Shown here: in pieces, positions 38,861 through 49,900 of the stretch
How positions within the stretch are numbered: the stretch's first letter is position 1
Layout: each line of letters opens with the position of its first letter
DNA from: Omphiscola glabra
Taxonomy: Eukaryota > Mollusca > Gastropoda > Lymnaeidae
NCBI GenBank assembly: GCA_964017045.1
Contig: OZ024807.1
Location: 19,389,813-19,453,812, forward strand
Direction of reading: 5' to 3'
DNA: 64,000 nt
The notes under the pieces: generated by a model
Told to the model about the DNA's origin: nothing
Database searches by the model: none
Seen by the model: only the letters and a program-made list of their open reading frames with translations
Program-made: the position numbers and the translations under genes

Positions 38861-41800
38861 CTGAAAAGTTGACATACTTGTTGATTATCAATTATTGTTT
38901 ATATAGCCCTTAGTAAAACTATTGAAAGTGTATGTCTAATTAAGTCGAATTAAAACATAACTTTACTATTCACTTAAATTATGATAAGGTAAAATCCCAT
39001 TTATTTCAGCTCATAATATTTTATGAAAAAATGAAATGAGTCAACATATTTATGTCTACTTTGAAATCTTATTTCTTCTAGAGTTCTCGAATTAAAGTTT
39101 TGGTTTTGAACTTTGGTCTCAAAATGTTCAATCTTCTTATAGGTTAAAGATTGCTCATTTGTGGAAATTCCCGTTTTAATTTTCTGCCAAGTTTTTTTTT
39201 AATGTCTATTTATAGTAAACGAAACAGAAACACATCCAACTAATAAATGTAAACAGGAAGGTTTTTACAGTGTGCATATAAAAAAGTGGGTAAGGAGAGT
39301 TTGAGTGGTTTAAGGAAGAAAAGCATTAAGGAGTCGGGGTGGATTTTTGTTTAAGTGTACAATAAAAATGTGTACGTTTGATACAATTTTCAAAATATAG
39401 TGTCAATTTTCGAGATATAGAAAAAATTATCGCTGTACACTTAATCAATAACAAATCAATATAAAAATAACATATATTTTCTTTTTTTAAAAATAATAAT
39501 GGACTCATCTTAAAAGTGTAATGAGATATATGGGCGGTGACTACGTGTGAGAATCAGTGCATGCCATTTAAATGTATAATATAAGATGACATGGATGATA
39601 CAATTAGTCATTTAATACGGTGTGTCATATGACAATAACACCATATCAAGGAATAATTCAATTACGAACATACATTATATGACGATTATATGAGGTGGGG
39701 GAGTGTGTGCCGGAGTCATAGTTTCCCCTTTGCATTTATATTCTAATTTGTTCATAATAGATTCACAGCCTCTACACTTGTTTTCGAAGTTTCATATAGT
39801 TTATATAATATTAAATTAAGTCTAAATGCACATACGGAGCTGAATTCATGCTCCGAAATGGTTTGTTATCGTATGAATTCAGTTGAGAACATTCAGTCAT
39901 GCGTTTGGAAACACGTGACATTGCATCCATGAAGTCATTGACTGGACACCTGATTTAACCATCACCAGTTCGCGTGTATGGGCACATCTGGCTGCACAGC
40001 GGACACGTCAGGTAGTGGACATACCGGACAGCAGCGATTCAGTCCTAACTGGTTGCGTAGCCATCCTGTCACGTATGTTGACACCTGCGAATTGTTAAGC
40101 AATGTTCATTCTAAAATCTCTCTCTTTCCTTGTCCTCTTCCCTGTCCCTCTGTTCTCTTACATTCTGTTCCCCACCTTCTTTCCTTCCATCTAACTATCG
40201 CTATTTCTCCAATTCGCCCCTATCTATCTCTTTCTCTCTCTTTCACTTCCTTATCTCACCCTCTCGTTCATTATGTTTCACTCTCTCAGTTTTTCTCCAT
40301 CCCTATCTCTGTCCGTCTCTCTCTCTCTCTCGGTCTTTCTGTATATTAGGACTCAGTCAACTGAAGTAACAATATTGTTCTAGGTTATTAAAACTTGCAT
40401 GTCACCATAAGCCGAGAAATAAAGTTTTAAAACAATATAATAATAGTGTTAGCAGGAAATAACGTTGGAATGTGTATAGTAAATGTATTTGTCAGAATTT
40501 GAACATAATTAAAAAGCTGTGCTTGATTTGTGGCCGCGAGTGCAGGTCTCATGCTGCATTTTGATCTCAATCTAATGTCAGGTGTAAGAAAACAATACGT
40601 AGCCGATGACCTTCATAGGCATCTCCTATAACTTTAATTACATTCATAGACATTTAGATTACTTTCAATTAACTTCACAAACCTTAAGAATACCTCAAAT
40701 TACCAACATAGACACTTAAATTATCTTTAAATACTTTCATATACGTTTCCATTAACTTCAATGGAAGGACTGTCACTTTCTTATAAAATCATTCATATAT
40801 ACTTCGCTTTTGTTTGTGCGTGTTCGTTTGGCTCATTGACTGGGTAGCAAAATTTTGGACGGCTAATGGGCACACTTCCCGATGGCCTATCGAGCTGAAA
40901 CTTAGCTCATAAACTCTAAGCCGATGACAAAAACATTCCTTCACATTTTAGTCCCAACCCCAAATTATCCGTTTTGCCTGCTTTTCAAAGGAAACATAAA
41001 ATTAAGTTCCTAATAACTGCGCTACAGGAGATTCTTTTTTTAAAAAATACACAAACATTGCGTTCAGGGCGTAATGTTGTTTTTATTTTTTGTTGATATT
41101 TCTGATATATTTCATGAAATTATTCCAATGTGTAAAAGCGGGTGGGCCATTACACAATTAATAAAGTTCAGGGCCGTAAAAAATTAATATGCGGTTACAT
41201 AACTGGTGTGGGGGGGGGGGGGGTTCACACATTGGGATTCTTATAAAGTGCATTATTAGAGTGCATGTCTTGTCAAACATTCAGTCCTACATCCCATTGA
41301 TCCATATTACTTACTAAAGGGCATGTCTTGTCAAACTTTCAGCCCTACATCCCATTGCTCCATATTACTTACTTGAGTGCATGTCTTGTCAAACTTTCAG
41401 TCCTACATCCCATTGCTCCATATTACTTATTAGAGTACATGTCTTGTCAAACATTCATCCCTACATCCCAATGATCCATATTACTTACTAAAGGGCATGT
41501 CTTGTCAAACTTTCAGCCCTACATCCCATTGATCCATATTACTTACTAAAGGGCATGTCTTGTCAAACTTTCAGCCCTACATCCCATTGCTCCATATTAC
41601 TTACTTGAGTGCATGTCTTGTCAAACATTCAGTCCTAGATACCAGTTAAGAATTGTTCTTTCAAACTATGTTAAAATATTAGAGAATTGTGAATCACGAC
41701 TTTTCCATCTGTCGACTTAATATCGGCACGATTAAGATTTTCGAAAAAAATTGCCACTGGTTATCTCATTTTACAACACTGCTGTAAAATACACAAATGA

Positions 41801-42288
41801 AACAAAAAACAAAAAACTCATGAAATAAATAAAGGTGTTGGAAAAGTTTCATAATTGTATTTATTGATTTTACTATACATACAAAAACGATAGATAAGAA
41901 CACAGTATTTAAACTTGAGAAGAAAAACACTGTTGTGTCCACACACAAGCGTTATGTTGGGTGTGACAATTACAATTGAATCGTTGAAATCGTGTGTTTA
42001 ATTGTATATATAATGCAATAAAATTGAATCTTTGAAATCCTGTGTTTAATTGTATATATAAAATTGAATCGTTGAAATCGTGTGTTTAATTGTATATATA
42101 ATGCCATAATTTAAGCTGCAGTATACTCAATATTGTACGTAAGCCATTTTTCAATTAAAAAAAAAAAATCTTCAAAATAAACATGACAACATTGAGTATT
42201 TCTTGAATACAAAGAGAATAAGACAAACATTACCCATGAATGCCATTAGGATAACCACAGTCCTAAACACCGTCCTCATCGCGGTCAT
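32122..42288 (-). CDS. R2: single-Ig transmembrane receptor
   Basis: Predicted 351-aa type I membrane protein in 7 coding exons (minus strand): 42288-42234, 38065-37961, 37447-37247, 34999-34895, 34278-34245, 32953-32928, 32651-32122. Lengths sum to 1056 nt in one frame. Order: signal peptide 1-18; one Ig domain 19-120 split over two phase-1 exons; transmembrane about 130-154; a 197-aa tail. The ectodomain is far smaller than in R1 and R3. The tail has tyrosines in LVPYDQQ, LIYGTT, NGYETP, DFYYES and TTYVLA; none meets the strict ITIM consensus, while YETP fits YxxP and YDQQ fits YxxQ. Introns are long and full of repeats, including a hAT element. Orientation and intron phases place it in the same family as R1 and R3. 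Confidence 0.8.
32928..32953 (-). CDS. R2 exon 6: 26-nt cytoplasmic micro-exon
   Basis: Acceptor CTCCTTTACAG, donor GTAAGT, phase 2 in, 1 out. Encodes RWTENTVFS. Its length restores the frame between exons 5 and 7. Confidence 0.7.
33005..33874 (+). mobile_element. Internally deleted hAT transposon in R2 intron
   Basis: 870 bp bounded by inverted termini: CAGGCCTGGTTTAACC at the left and, reverse-complemented, CAGGGCCGGATTAAGCC at the right, both continuing into CTTGGGC-type sequence. The flanks are TA-rich (CATATATA versus TATATATA), compatible with an 8-bp target duplication. Plus-strand residue TERSFSQLKRTKNPNRSTM followed by RLDSLSLL matches the C-terminal hAT dimerisation domain of ZMYM/DUF4371-type transposases. 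Most of the transposase is gone. Confidence 0.8.
33375..33572 (+). pseudogene. hAT transposase C-terminal dimerisation fragment
   Basis: 65 codons: NCSTERSFSQLKRTKN, then RLDSLSLLMIEADVLRKI. The S-x-E-R-S-F-S-x-L-K-x-x-K motif is the signature of hAT dimerisation regions. The catalytic core is absent, and an in-frame stop lies just upstream in the same reading region. Confidence 0.8.
34245..34278 (-). CDS. R2 exon 5: basic juxtamembrane exon
   Basis: 34 nt, phase 1 in, 2 out. Acceptor TTTTTCCAG. Encodes QKKRKEFEEYV. Corresponds in position and charge to R1 exon 10. Confidence 0.72.
34330..34520. repeat. Degenerate ~30-bp repeat in R2 intron
   Basis: Repeated units of the type GTGGATGTATCCATGTCATA followed by TTGACATAA. 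Adjacent to R2 exon 5. The short plus-strand ORF here is repeat-derived. Confidence 0.75.
34895..34999 (-). CDS. R2 exon 4: transmembrane segment
   Basis: 105 nt, phase 1-1, acceptor CTAACCACAG, donor GTATGT. Encodes KCKDESSK followed by about 25 hydrophobic residues (LLAVLVTLSVSF ... GVLLFFGI). Confidence 0.82.
35655..35995. repeat. ~31-bp minisatellite with higher-order repeat
   Basis: The unit resembles GCGAACTCTGGTGTGTCGCT followed by AAGATTAACAA. A block of about five units recurs almost exactly (starting near 35682 and near 35834), a recent segmental duplication inside the array. Lies in R2 intron 3. Confidence 0.88.
36102..36330. repeat. ~55-bp tandem repeat, 4 near-identical copies
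   Basis: The unit contains GTGTGTCATGATTGACATGA, TACATATTCC and TGCGTCATGCAACTA. The copies are essentially identical, so the array is young. Confidence 0.92.
36352..36890. mobile_element. Possible non-autonomous hAT element
   Basis: The left end CAGCGTTCCCCAAATAGTGG with GGTCCGCGAGC, and a right end reading in reverse GCAGTTGGTCACCAAACTTT, resemble Charlie/hAT-type termini (CAG...CCCCAAA). No transposase reading frame. Boundaries are approximate. Confidence 0.4.
37247..37447 (-). CDS. R2 exon 3: second half of Ig domain
   Basis: 201 nt, phase 1-1, acceptor CTCCACAG. Encodes YMYWKVLL and then CLDAGTYTCAV, the F-strand signature D-x-G-x-Y-x-C. The donor TTGA|GTACGA is weak, but it is the only one that keeps frame with the transmembrane exon. 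Confidence 0.78.
37961..38065 (-). CDS. R2 exon 2: first half of Ig domain
   Basis: 105 nt, phase 1-1, acceptor CTGTTTAAG, donor GTGAAA. Encodes the A-B strand side: NFTYQK ... IHVTLTCLATGF, with the B-strand cysteine. Confidence 0.72.
38216..38406. mobile_element. hAT-type MITE (CAGTGGTTCTCAA termini)
   Basis: Starts CAGTGGTTCTCAACCAGTGG and ends in the inverse CTTGAGAACCACTG. GTCGCG is repeated inversely inside. Flanks GATAAAGT and GATTAAAG are a possible degenerate 8-bp target duplication. In R2 intron 1. Confidence 0.7.
38777..38861. repeat. (TA)n microsatellites
   Basis: Two TA tracts separated by a short spacer containing CAAATAGTATATATGTATCC. Confidence 0.9.
40110..40345. repeat. Pyrimidine-rich (CT)n degenerate tract
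   Basis: Long stretch dominated by C and T on the plus strand, ending in CTCTCTCTCTCTCTC near 40317-40331. It produces two overlapping Ser/Leu/Pro-rich open frames that are not genes. Confidence 0.85.
40801..41010 (+). repeat. Dispersed repeat A copy
   Basis: Contains CACTTCCCGATGGCC, TATCGAGCTGAAACTTAGCT, GCCGATGACAA and CCCAACCCC in the same order as the inverted copy at 6285-6515. In R2 intron 1. Confidence 0.6.
41262..41640. repeat. 58-bp minisatellite, about 7 copies
   Basis: The unit contains GGCATGTCTTGTCAAACTTT, CAGCCCTACATCCCATTG and CTCCATATTACTTACT. Starts are spaced 58 bp (41263, 41321, 41379 and so on). In R2 intron 1. Confidence 0.92.
41974..42112. repeat. ~46-bp tandem repeat, 3 copies
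   Basis: The unit contains AATTGAATCGTTGAAATCGT and GTGTTTAATTGTATATATAA. Lies in the first intron of R2, about 120 bp past its signal-peptide exon. Confidence 0.88.
42234..42288 (-). CDS. R2 exon 1: signal peptide
   Basis: 55 nt from ATG, phase 1 out, donor GTAATG. Encodes MTAMRTVFRTVVILMAFM, a basic start then a hydrophobic core. An in-frame Met at codon 4 is an alternative start. The 4.2-kb intron that follows makes this link the least certain in R2. Confidence 0.65.
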
Positions 42289-43390
42289 GATCTTTACTTG
42301 AGCTTTGCCTCTAAGCAGTGTGATAGAAAAAGTCCTAGTGTGATAAGATCAATACAATTTCATTTTTTATGTACATCAGAATAGATTTATGTGATTGGAT
42401 GACATGATCGATGGAGCTACAATGAAGTTAGTGCTTTGCGTTAACTCCTATTCATGTAAATTGTTTTAAGAATGTTCAGACAATTTTTATAGGAAGTAAG
42501 TGACAATAGTACACGTGTTGCATTTGTAGCTTTGTTGAATTTTTTTGAACAAAATAATGACCATGTTATAGAGAACTCCAAAGACGATATCATGTGTCTT
42601 ATCAAACTCGCTACCAGCCAGCAGACTAAAACTGATTATCTTCCAATGTAATGTTCCAATTTCTTGATACATTGTTAGCAGTCATTTCATGTTTTGTCTT
42701 AGATCGTGTCTCCTTAGTTTTCCAGCCACACACTCTTATATCACAGACTTCAAGCGAGTTTGAGCAGACCATAAACTCCATTCTGCTATTGCCAAGATAG
42801 ACTGATCCGAGTTTTTATGATCCAGCTAGAAATAACCATACACAATGTTATTTCTCATTGACGCTCTCAGTTTGCGATCATAACAGTGTGTGTTATTTTT
42901 GTTAAACGTATAATTTCTATTGTTTAAAGCATACACATAGATATTGGTAGCTGCGAGTCATATGTTGGCGTACCCTAAAAAAATTAGTAGCTGCGAGTCA
43001 TATGTTGGCGTACACTTAGAAGTTGTTAGCTGCCAGCCATATGGTGTTACTTTAATTGCTCATGAAACAAAACATTTTTTAACAAAAAAAAAACAACAAC
43101 CCAACAACATACAATAACTCTCTTGCAATTGAGAAGAAATCTAAATTGAAGTGTAGGGAAATGATAAAGATATAATTTTTACAAAGAAATCTCACTGAAT
43201 TATCAATACTCTCTAATATAAAACGTTTATTTTTTTTAAAATATACGTACAAAGCATTAAAAGAATCCGATCCTAATTTATTGTCTCCCATTTATTTTTT
43301 TTCTGGGAATTATCCAAGTTTTTTGTCGCCAGAAATCAGCAAACGCTTTCAAGATGTCACGGTACTTACATGTTGAGAGACATTGATATA

Positions 43391-43586
43391 AAGCAGTGGT
43401 TCTCAATCGTTCTGATGCAGCGACCCTTTAATACAATTCCTCATGTTGTGGTGACCCCCAACCACACAATTATTTTCGTACTTCATACTGCAGATTATAT
43501 GTGTTTCCCGATGGTCTTAGGCGACCCGTATGAAGAGGTCGTTTGACCTCCAAAGGGGTCACGACCCACTTGTTGAGAACCGCTGA
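43391..43586. mobile_element. hAT-type MITE (CAGTGGTTCTCAA termini)
   Basis: Begins CAGTGGTTCTCAATCG and ends TTGAGAACCGCTG, with internal GCGACCC and GGGGTCACGACCC. Related to the element at 38216-38406 (same terminal sequence and size). Confidence 0.75.
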
Positions 43587-46533
43587 CATATAAAGGAACA
43601 TAACATATTATTCACTATTCACTTTTTACGACCGGTGTCTGAAAAGATTCTTAAGCACCTTGCTAAACTGTAATACAACAGAAGGAGCGTCAATGTGCCT
43701 AAATAATTTCCTTAATGTGTATTATTATTTACCTCATTTACCTTAAAGATGCTATTATTTTGTCTATGAAGAAATAATAAGGTAACATTATAAAAGTATA
43801 AACCATATTTATGATTTTAAGTTTTTTTTTTTTTTTGGTACGAACCGTTCAAACATATTGGTTGAATGGTTTACCATATAAAATATTTATACAGATTCAT
43901 ACAATCGTTAGTTTAAAAAAAAACTAACAAAGCTAAAGACCCAGAGTACATGCCAATGAGAACCAATGTTAAAATTCACTTTAGTCAGCGATGATTGGAA
44001 TAGTAAAAATATCTTGGCTTTGAAATAAATTAATTGATATATTTGGATGTGATGATAATTTAGATCAAATGTTAGATATGGTGTATTTAGTTAATAAACA
44101 CCATGACACATTATTTGTGATTTAGAGAGACCTGCTTTAAACATTTTAATGTGGACTGATGCTATATGTGTTTGTCTCTTATGCTACATAGAAACTATAT
44201 TTGTTGAATAGGATAATCTAATGAATAGAACATTTTTTTTTAAATACTTGTATCATAAGACAAATAGTGGTTCTATTTTATTTTGTTATCATGTCTTCAG
44301 CGTTCATACATTTCAAAATTATTCATATTCTATTTTGTCTGACGTAGTTGTTCATGGTACTGTTGCATGTGTCAGCGGTGTGTCTCATCTGTATGTGCCC
44401 TCATTTGGGTCATTCCCCTGATGTATGACGCGTTCTCTCCCCACATTTTGCCATATCGACGTAAACCCAGAAGATTATGTCATGTTGGTGTAGCCGTGGC
44501 AATAAATGCGTCTTGAAAACCTTGGATGAGGATCTGTTGCAACAAATCATTGTCATTAATATGAGTGTCAAAACATATCATTTTAAAACGATAGTTGCTC
44601 AAGGAAAAGAAGATAGATTACATTTCCCAGATATTAAGACGACTTTCCACTCGCCAAAATTGATTTTACAATAAAGGTATATCGTGATTGAAACGTTGTC
44701 AGCCTTGAAACGCTAAAGCAAACACGGATTTTGCAAGGCGTACTCTCTGATAATTATAACATTTCCAACATGGTCTATGAATCTGATACAAACTCACCTT
44801 TCTTCCTACTTCTGTGATGTGTACAAAAAATGTTCACATACGTTGCTTTGTACATATAACTTTCAAACAAGATGAATTGTTATACACGTAATTATCTTGT
44901 GACCTTATGGATATCAACCGAGTTGAATTATCTCAAAGCTAAATACGAAACATATGTTTGAATATTTATTTATTCAATCTTTATCACATGTATTTTCAGT
45001 CCAATTGAGAAATTTCTTCTGTTTTTTTAAATTTTAAAATTTTAAAAACAAAACACCTTCAAATTGTGGCCCCCCAAAAAATATTTGTTTGTTAACTTCT
45101 TAAACTTTGATATATTTCACCTATGGGTACCTATAGTAAAAATAGACTTTTGCTGAAACAAAAACAAGTATAAAAGTATTTGTACAGCATGAGAGAAACG
45201 GTTTTAAAATCATAAAATCAATTTAATAAAATAATTAAACTTTTTACACCAAACAAGAAATCAAAACAAAAAAAACCTTAAAAAACAAGATAGTCGATTA
45301 TAAAGTATAAAGCACGCGAAAGATAAAACTTGTTTTTATTTTTATAAAATATAATGCAGACAATATTTTTACTATGTTTGTAGAAAAACGTAATATTATA
45401 ATACATTATGAAACGTAAAAATATTTTTCTACGAAAAGAAAGGATGTATTTTAACAAAGGTATTACAAAAAAAGTATTTTTTATAATAGTGTTTAAATTT
45501 ACAAGTAATATAAAATGAAAAATCATGGCTAAAATTAAAGCTTGTTATTAAAACTAATGTAAACAAAGTGTGTGTATAGAGAATAAGCAGTTCAATTAGG
45601 AAGGAAATAATTAACTCAACAAGTATTTTTTTTTTTTTTGACAAAAATTTAATAATATTTTATCGAACATATTATTATTATATTTTAGTGTCGTGTGACA
45701 ATTTAAAAAAAACAACAACTTTTCATTGCAGAGTATTAAAAAGTTAAAGTTAAGGCGATTATAATGTTGTATACATTTTGTCTAATTCTTTAAGACTATG
45801 TTGTTAACGCTTTATAATGTTTTTAAATTCTTCATATAACCCAGCCATACTTTAAAATAATAAACACAGTTGTTGCCCGTTCTAATCATCTTTTTATTAC
45901 CCATCATATCATGTAGTCTGTCATCCTACTACATTGTAACAATTAACAGTTTAACATTACCATTCCCATGTACGTTTAAACTATACTGTACTACCCGGGC
46001 TTGGTAATAACATTAGCATTAAACGTGTTGAATGTTTATTCATAGGAAATATGAATCCAAAAGGAAATATCTATCCGAGCACTGAAATTAAAGACACAAA
46101 ACCCACAGACCTCACTTTTTGGAATAAAATATTATTTTATTAGTTTTTGTAGGAAAAATTGCGGTATATCAATTTGATTTGATTTGTCTTGCGTAAAAAT
46201 TATGATTTTTTGTTAACGTATTTTTTTTTCTGATCTTTTATTCACAACTAATTAAAAACACATTTTTTTCCCTTTTATTATATTTTTTTAATGTCTTTGG
46301 TAGAGATTTTTTAGGACGAGTAATAAATCATCATAATTTACACAAAAATTAGTTTTTTGAAATTTCTATTATCTAGACATCATTTGCACAGAACCGAGAT
46401 GAATGGACAATAATTGCCCAAGGCAGTGTATAAGGCATAAGTAAGTATGCATTAATTGTAAATACAAATATATAAATGATTCTTAAATATTTTATATTTC
46501 ATTTCTAGACTTGGATATGTACATCAATTTGTT

Positions 46534-46539
46534 TTTATT
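46534..46539 (-). terminator. Polyadenylation signal AATAAA for R3
   Basis: AATAAA on the minus strand about 93 nt after the R3 stop. Confidence 0.45.
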
Positions 46540-46631
46540 GCAACTATGTTTAAGTCATAAAAAAACGAAATATATATATATATATATGTATATATCTTTG
46601 CATTTATATTTTCTTACGTGTGCCCAAAGAC

Positions 46632-46933
46632 TTATGCCTCTTGCTCTTCCATACTTTTATTAAAAACCGATGAGCCGCACGTTGAGCACATGAGTAATGT
46701 CTCCGAGTCAGCTGTTGTATTGAGGTCAAACTCTTGACATCTCTTCAGATGACGCTCCTTCAAGCTCTTTCGAGACAGACTCCCATGACTCATCACGTCA
46801 GTGAGCGGAAGCCACTTCCCGTTACTCATGACGCAGGAGACGGTGTCCTCGTACTGCGGATTCCATGTGCCGTGCGTCGTAGAGCGTGACGTAATGCTCG
46901 GGGCAGACGCTCCCAGTAGATATGTGGAGTCAG
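46632..46933 (-). CDS. R3 exon 11: terminal cytoplasmic exon
   Basis: 302 nt including TAA, phase 1 in, acceptor ATTCAACAG. Encodes about 99 residues beginning ADSTYLLG and ending MEEQEA. Serine/threonine-rich, no ITIM. An AATAAA lies at 46539-46534 beyond the stop. Confidence 0.82.
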
Positions 46934-49900
46934 CTGTTGAATGGCAAATGAGAAACATTATTTTAAATAACTGATAACTCGATAACAAAACAATATGTTT
47001 ACTGAACCCAAGTTATAACATTAAAAGGTTATTCAAATGGCTTTCCTTTTATCAATGAAGTTGAAGACATTTGAAAGAACTGTCAGTTGAAAGTTAAATA
47101 AATCGTTATTACAAATTATTATGTAACAAACATTAATATAATATTATTTTGCGTTAAGGATTATCCATCAATGTATATTACATAAACAATTATTTTGTGG
47201 ATGTATAATAATTAATTACCTCAACATTACCAATCTTTATAAGGCAATTATGTAGAGAATTATATTTTAACGCTATATGAACTATTTAAAACAATAGTTG
47301 TAATATCCGTAAGATGATCAGCAAAACTCTATGTTAAAATATTTACCCAAACTCCTGCATGATACACAGCGCTCACGGTTACGAACTGTAAATATTTGAA
47401 TTAAAAAGGAAACTAAATGATAAAACAAAGTAAATTAAATCATGTAAACCTTATTCACTTTAATTTAATTGTTATGTAAATATATGTATATATATAATTG
47501 TATGTGCACAGCTTAAGCTATATTTCCTCATCTAAAGTCCTTGGTATACAACATACCTCTAAAGTGATACACCGAAAGGAATAAGACCGTGCTTAAAAGT
47601 GATACTACAAGGAACACTGCCAACAGTGTGGTGTTTTGTCCTGGGCTACCAATGTCCTCAGAGTTGTGTGAGGAACCTGTTAGTAAATAGTCTACGTAAT
47701 GGCATGTGTGAGAAAAACTTACCCAAATTACGATTAATATCACCAGTAAAGTATTCATTTTAGATAAATATCATGTTTTAATAAATATTTAAATGAGAAA
47801 AAAAATTCGTGTTAGAGCTGAGACTATTACATAAATAAGATTATATGATTTAAAAAAAAACAACAACAAAAACATTAGTAATCGTGTGTTTAAGTTACAA
47901 ATGTTCCCAAGCCTAATTAACCCACTTCCCGTCAACATATCAATCTGGACTTTGGCACAAAACTTGTTACCGATGACAACCCATACTATACAATTTTCAG
48001 CCCACACCTTTAAACACAAAGAAACAGTATATCGTGTTACTTTTCAGGGGTGGGGGATGCTGTTAAATGGGTGCTTATTTTTGATGTGTAGATTAATTGA
48101 GCAGTTATTGCTATGTGCTTTGTATTGATCACGTTTCTGGGTATGCAGTAAAAAAAATTTTTAACGTGCTTTTGCTATATTTTTACACATCTACTTAACC
48201 GCTTCCAAATAAATGATAAATTACGTACAACTACATACGCAAACAAAATGCATTTAAAGGATTTATACGGTAAACTTTGTTTTTAGGTGTTTCTTATTTC
48301 TCTCTTTGAATCTTTCAATATGAATACATAAAAAGAACATTTGTTTAAATTACATTCCAAAATTTCTTTGAGGTAAATTTTCACCGACTTTAGATAAGAA
48401 ATTATTAGAATTTACAAACGCGTGATTTAACAAACGAGTGATTTAACAAACGAGTGATGTAACAAACGAGTGATTTAACAATACACATTCATTTGTCTTG
48501 ATGTTCATTTTACCCGCTTTACTTGGTGCAATCAATTCAAATTCGTATGTGGCTTCTTCATGGTTCGTCGCAGTGAATTTGAACTCGAAGCGTGTGTTCC
48601 TCCTCACGGTCGGACCACGGAAAGAGATGTTGACGTAGTGGTATAGCCCCGTCTGGTTCAACAGCATCTCGATGTCGACTGTGTTGTTGAGCGTCGGCAG
48701 GTGTAGCAGGACATTCCTGTTCACCACGACGCTCCTGTCTAGGCCAGGGTAGGCTATGAGGCAGAGGGGAACTTTCGGTGTGTAGCCCTCTCTCACGATG
48801 ATACTTGTTGAAATTATTTGGTTCTCACACGGCACTGGTGGACCTGTGGATGAAATAAAAAGCTAAGCAAAATACATTTACAAACATCAAAGTTTTAATA
48901 TGTATTCATTTTTTTGTGTAGCTGGATTGCTAAATTATTATTTTTTTTTAAAGATATCCATGGATATAACTATGTTTTAGCGTAACATTTTGAAGAGTGT
49001 TCTCCGTTTTTCAACAACTCTTTGTATTTTCTTTTTAATTACTTAATTATAGCAAAAGAGACTATGCATTATTTGCTCTTACATTTGTCAACCTTTAAAT
49101 CCAATGTCTTTGTCATCCGCTCTCCACTGTCACTGACGAAGACGCATGTGTACGCCCCTATAGACTGACAGGTGATGTTAGGTATAACGTATGTGACAAC
49201 CATCGGAGCATTCGGCCTGACAATGTCGGGAATAAAAGATTCCAAAGGGTCAACTAATCGATGTTTGTAAATGTGTATCGATCTTGAAAAGCTTGGGGTG
49301 CTGCATGTAAAACTGATTGACCTCTTATTATCCGCCCATGTCAAGGTGAAGCTCAAGGACTTTGTGAAATCTTTAGAAATGAAGAAACGCTGAAGGTATA
49401 AGTTAATATTTTAAATATCATCTTGTTTAAAAATACAAATATAAGTTAAACTTTAACACATTTTTTGTAAAAGTAAGAATCAAATGATTATTTATTTATA
49501 CATAATACTACTAAACCAAAATAAGTGTGTTTGTCATTGTCCTATAATATGATACCAATATTTTATTAGTATAAAAAAAAGAGAACAACATAAAAAAGAG
49601 AAGCGCATTTGTCAGTGTTATATAATTGCATACCAAAATATATATTTGAAAATGAAACTAAATAATATGTTTAACAGGTATGGCATAAACAATTTCATTT
49701 AATCTTATGGTGATATTGCAGAAACTATCATATGTTTCAATTCCTGTTTATAAATGACATAGAACCTTGTTTCGAACAAACACTTCTTAATGTTTGGTAA
49801 AAGTTATTGCTCCAGAAGCAATGTAGTGTTGTCAAAGAATACAGTAATGTACAGCTTAATCACCATAACTAAATTAAGAATTATGCAAACTGAGATAACA

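Larger units (their letters stand above)
42289..46631. other. Intergenic region between R2 and R3
   Basis: AT-rich with no recognisable gene. Items seen: a MITE at 43391-43586, and three ~26-bp repeats (TAGCTGCGAGTCATATGTTG) at about 42948-43040. ORFs here are short and have no coding character. Confidence 0.5.

Noticed and set aside
39978..40369. Ser/Leu/Pro-rich ORF of 123 aa and an overlapping one
   Set aside because: Translation of a long CT-rich tract; no conserved motif and two frames are open at once, as simple repeats give.
45278..45644. Hydrophobic minus-strand ORFs rich in Phe, Ile and Leu
   Set aside because: AT-rich DNA read in the A-strand frame commonly gives such products; no transmembrane gene structure around them.
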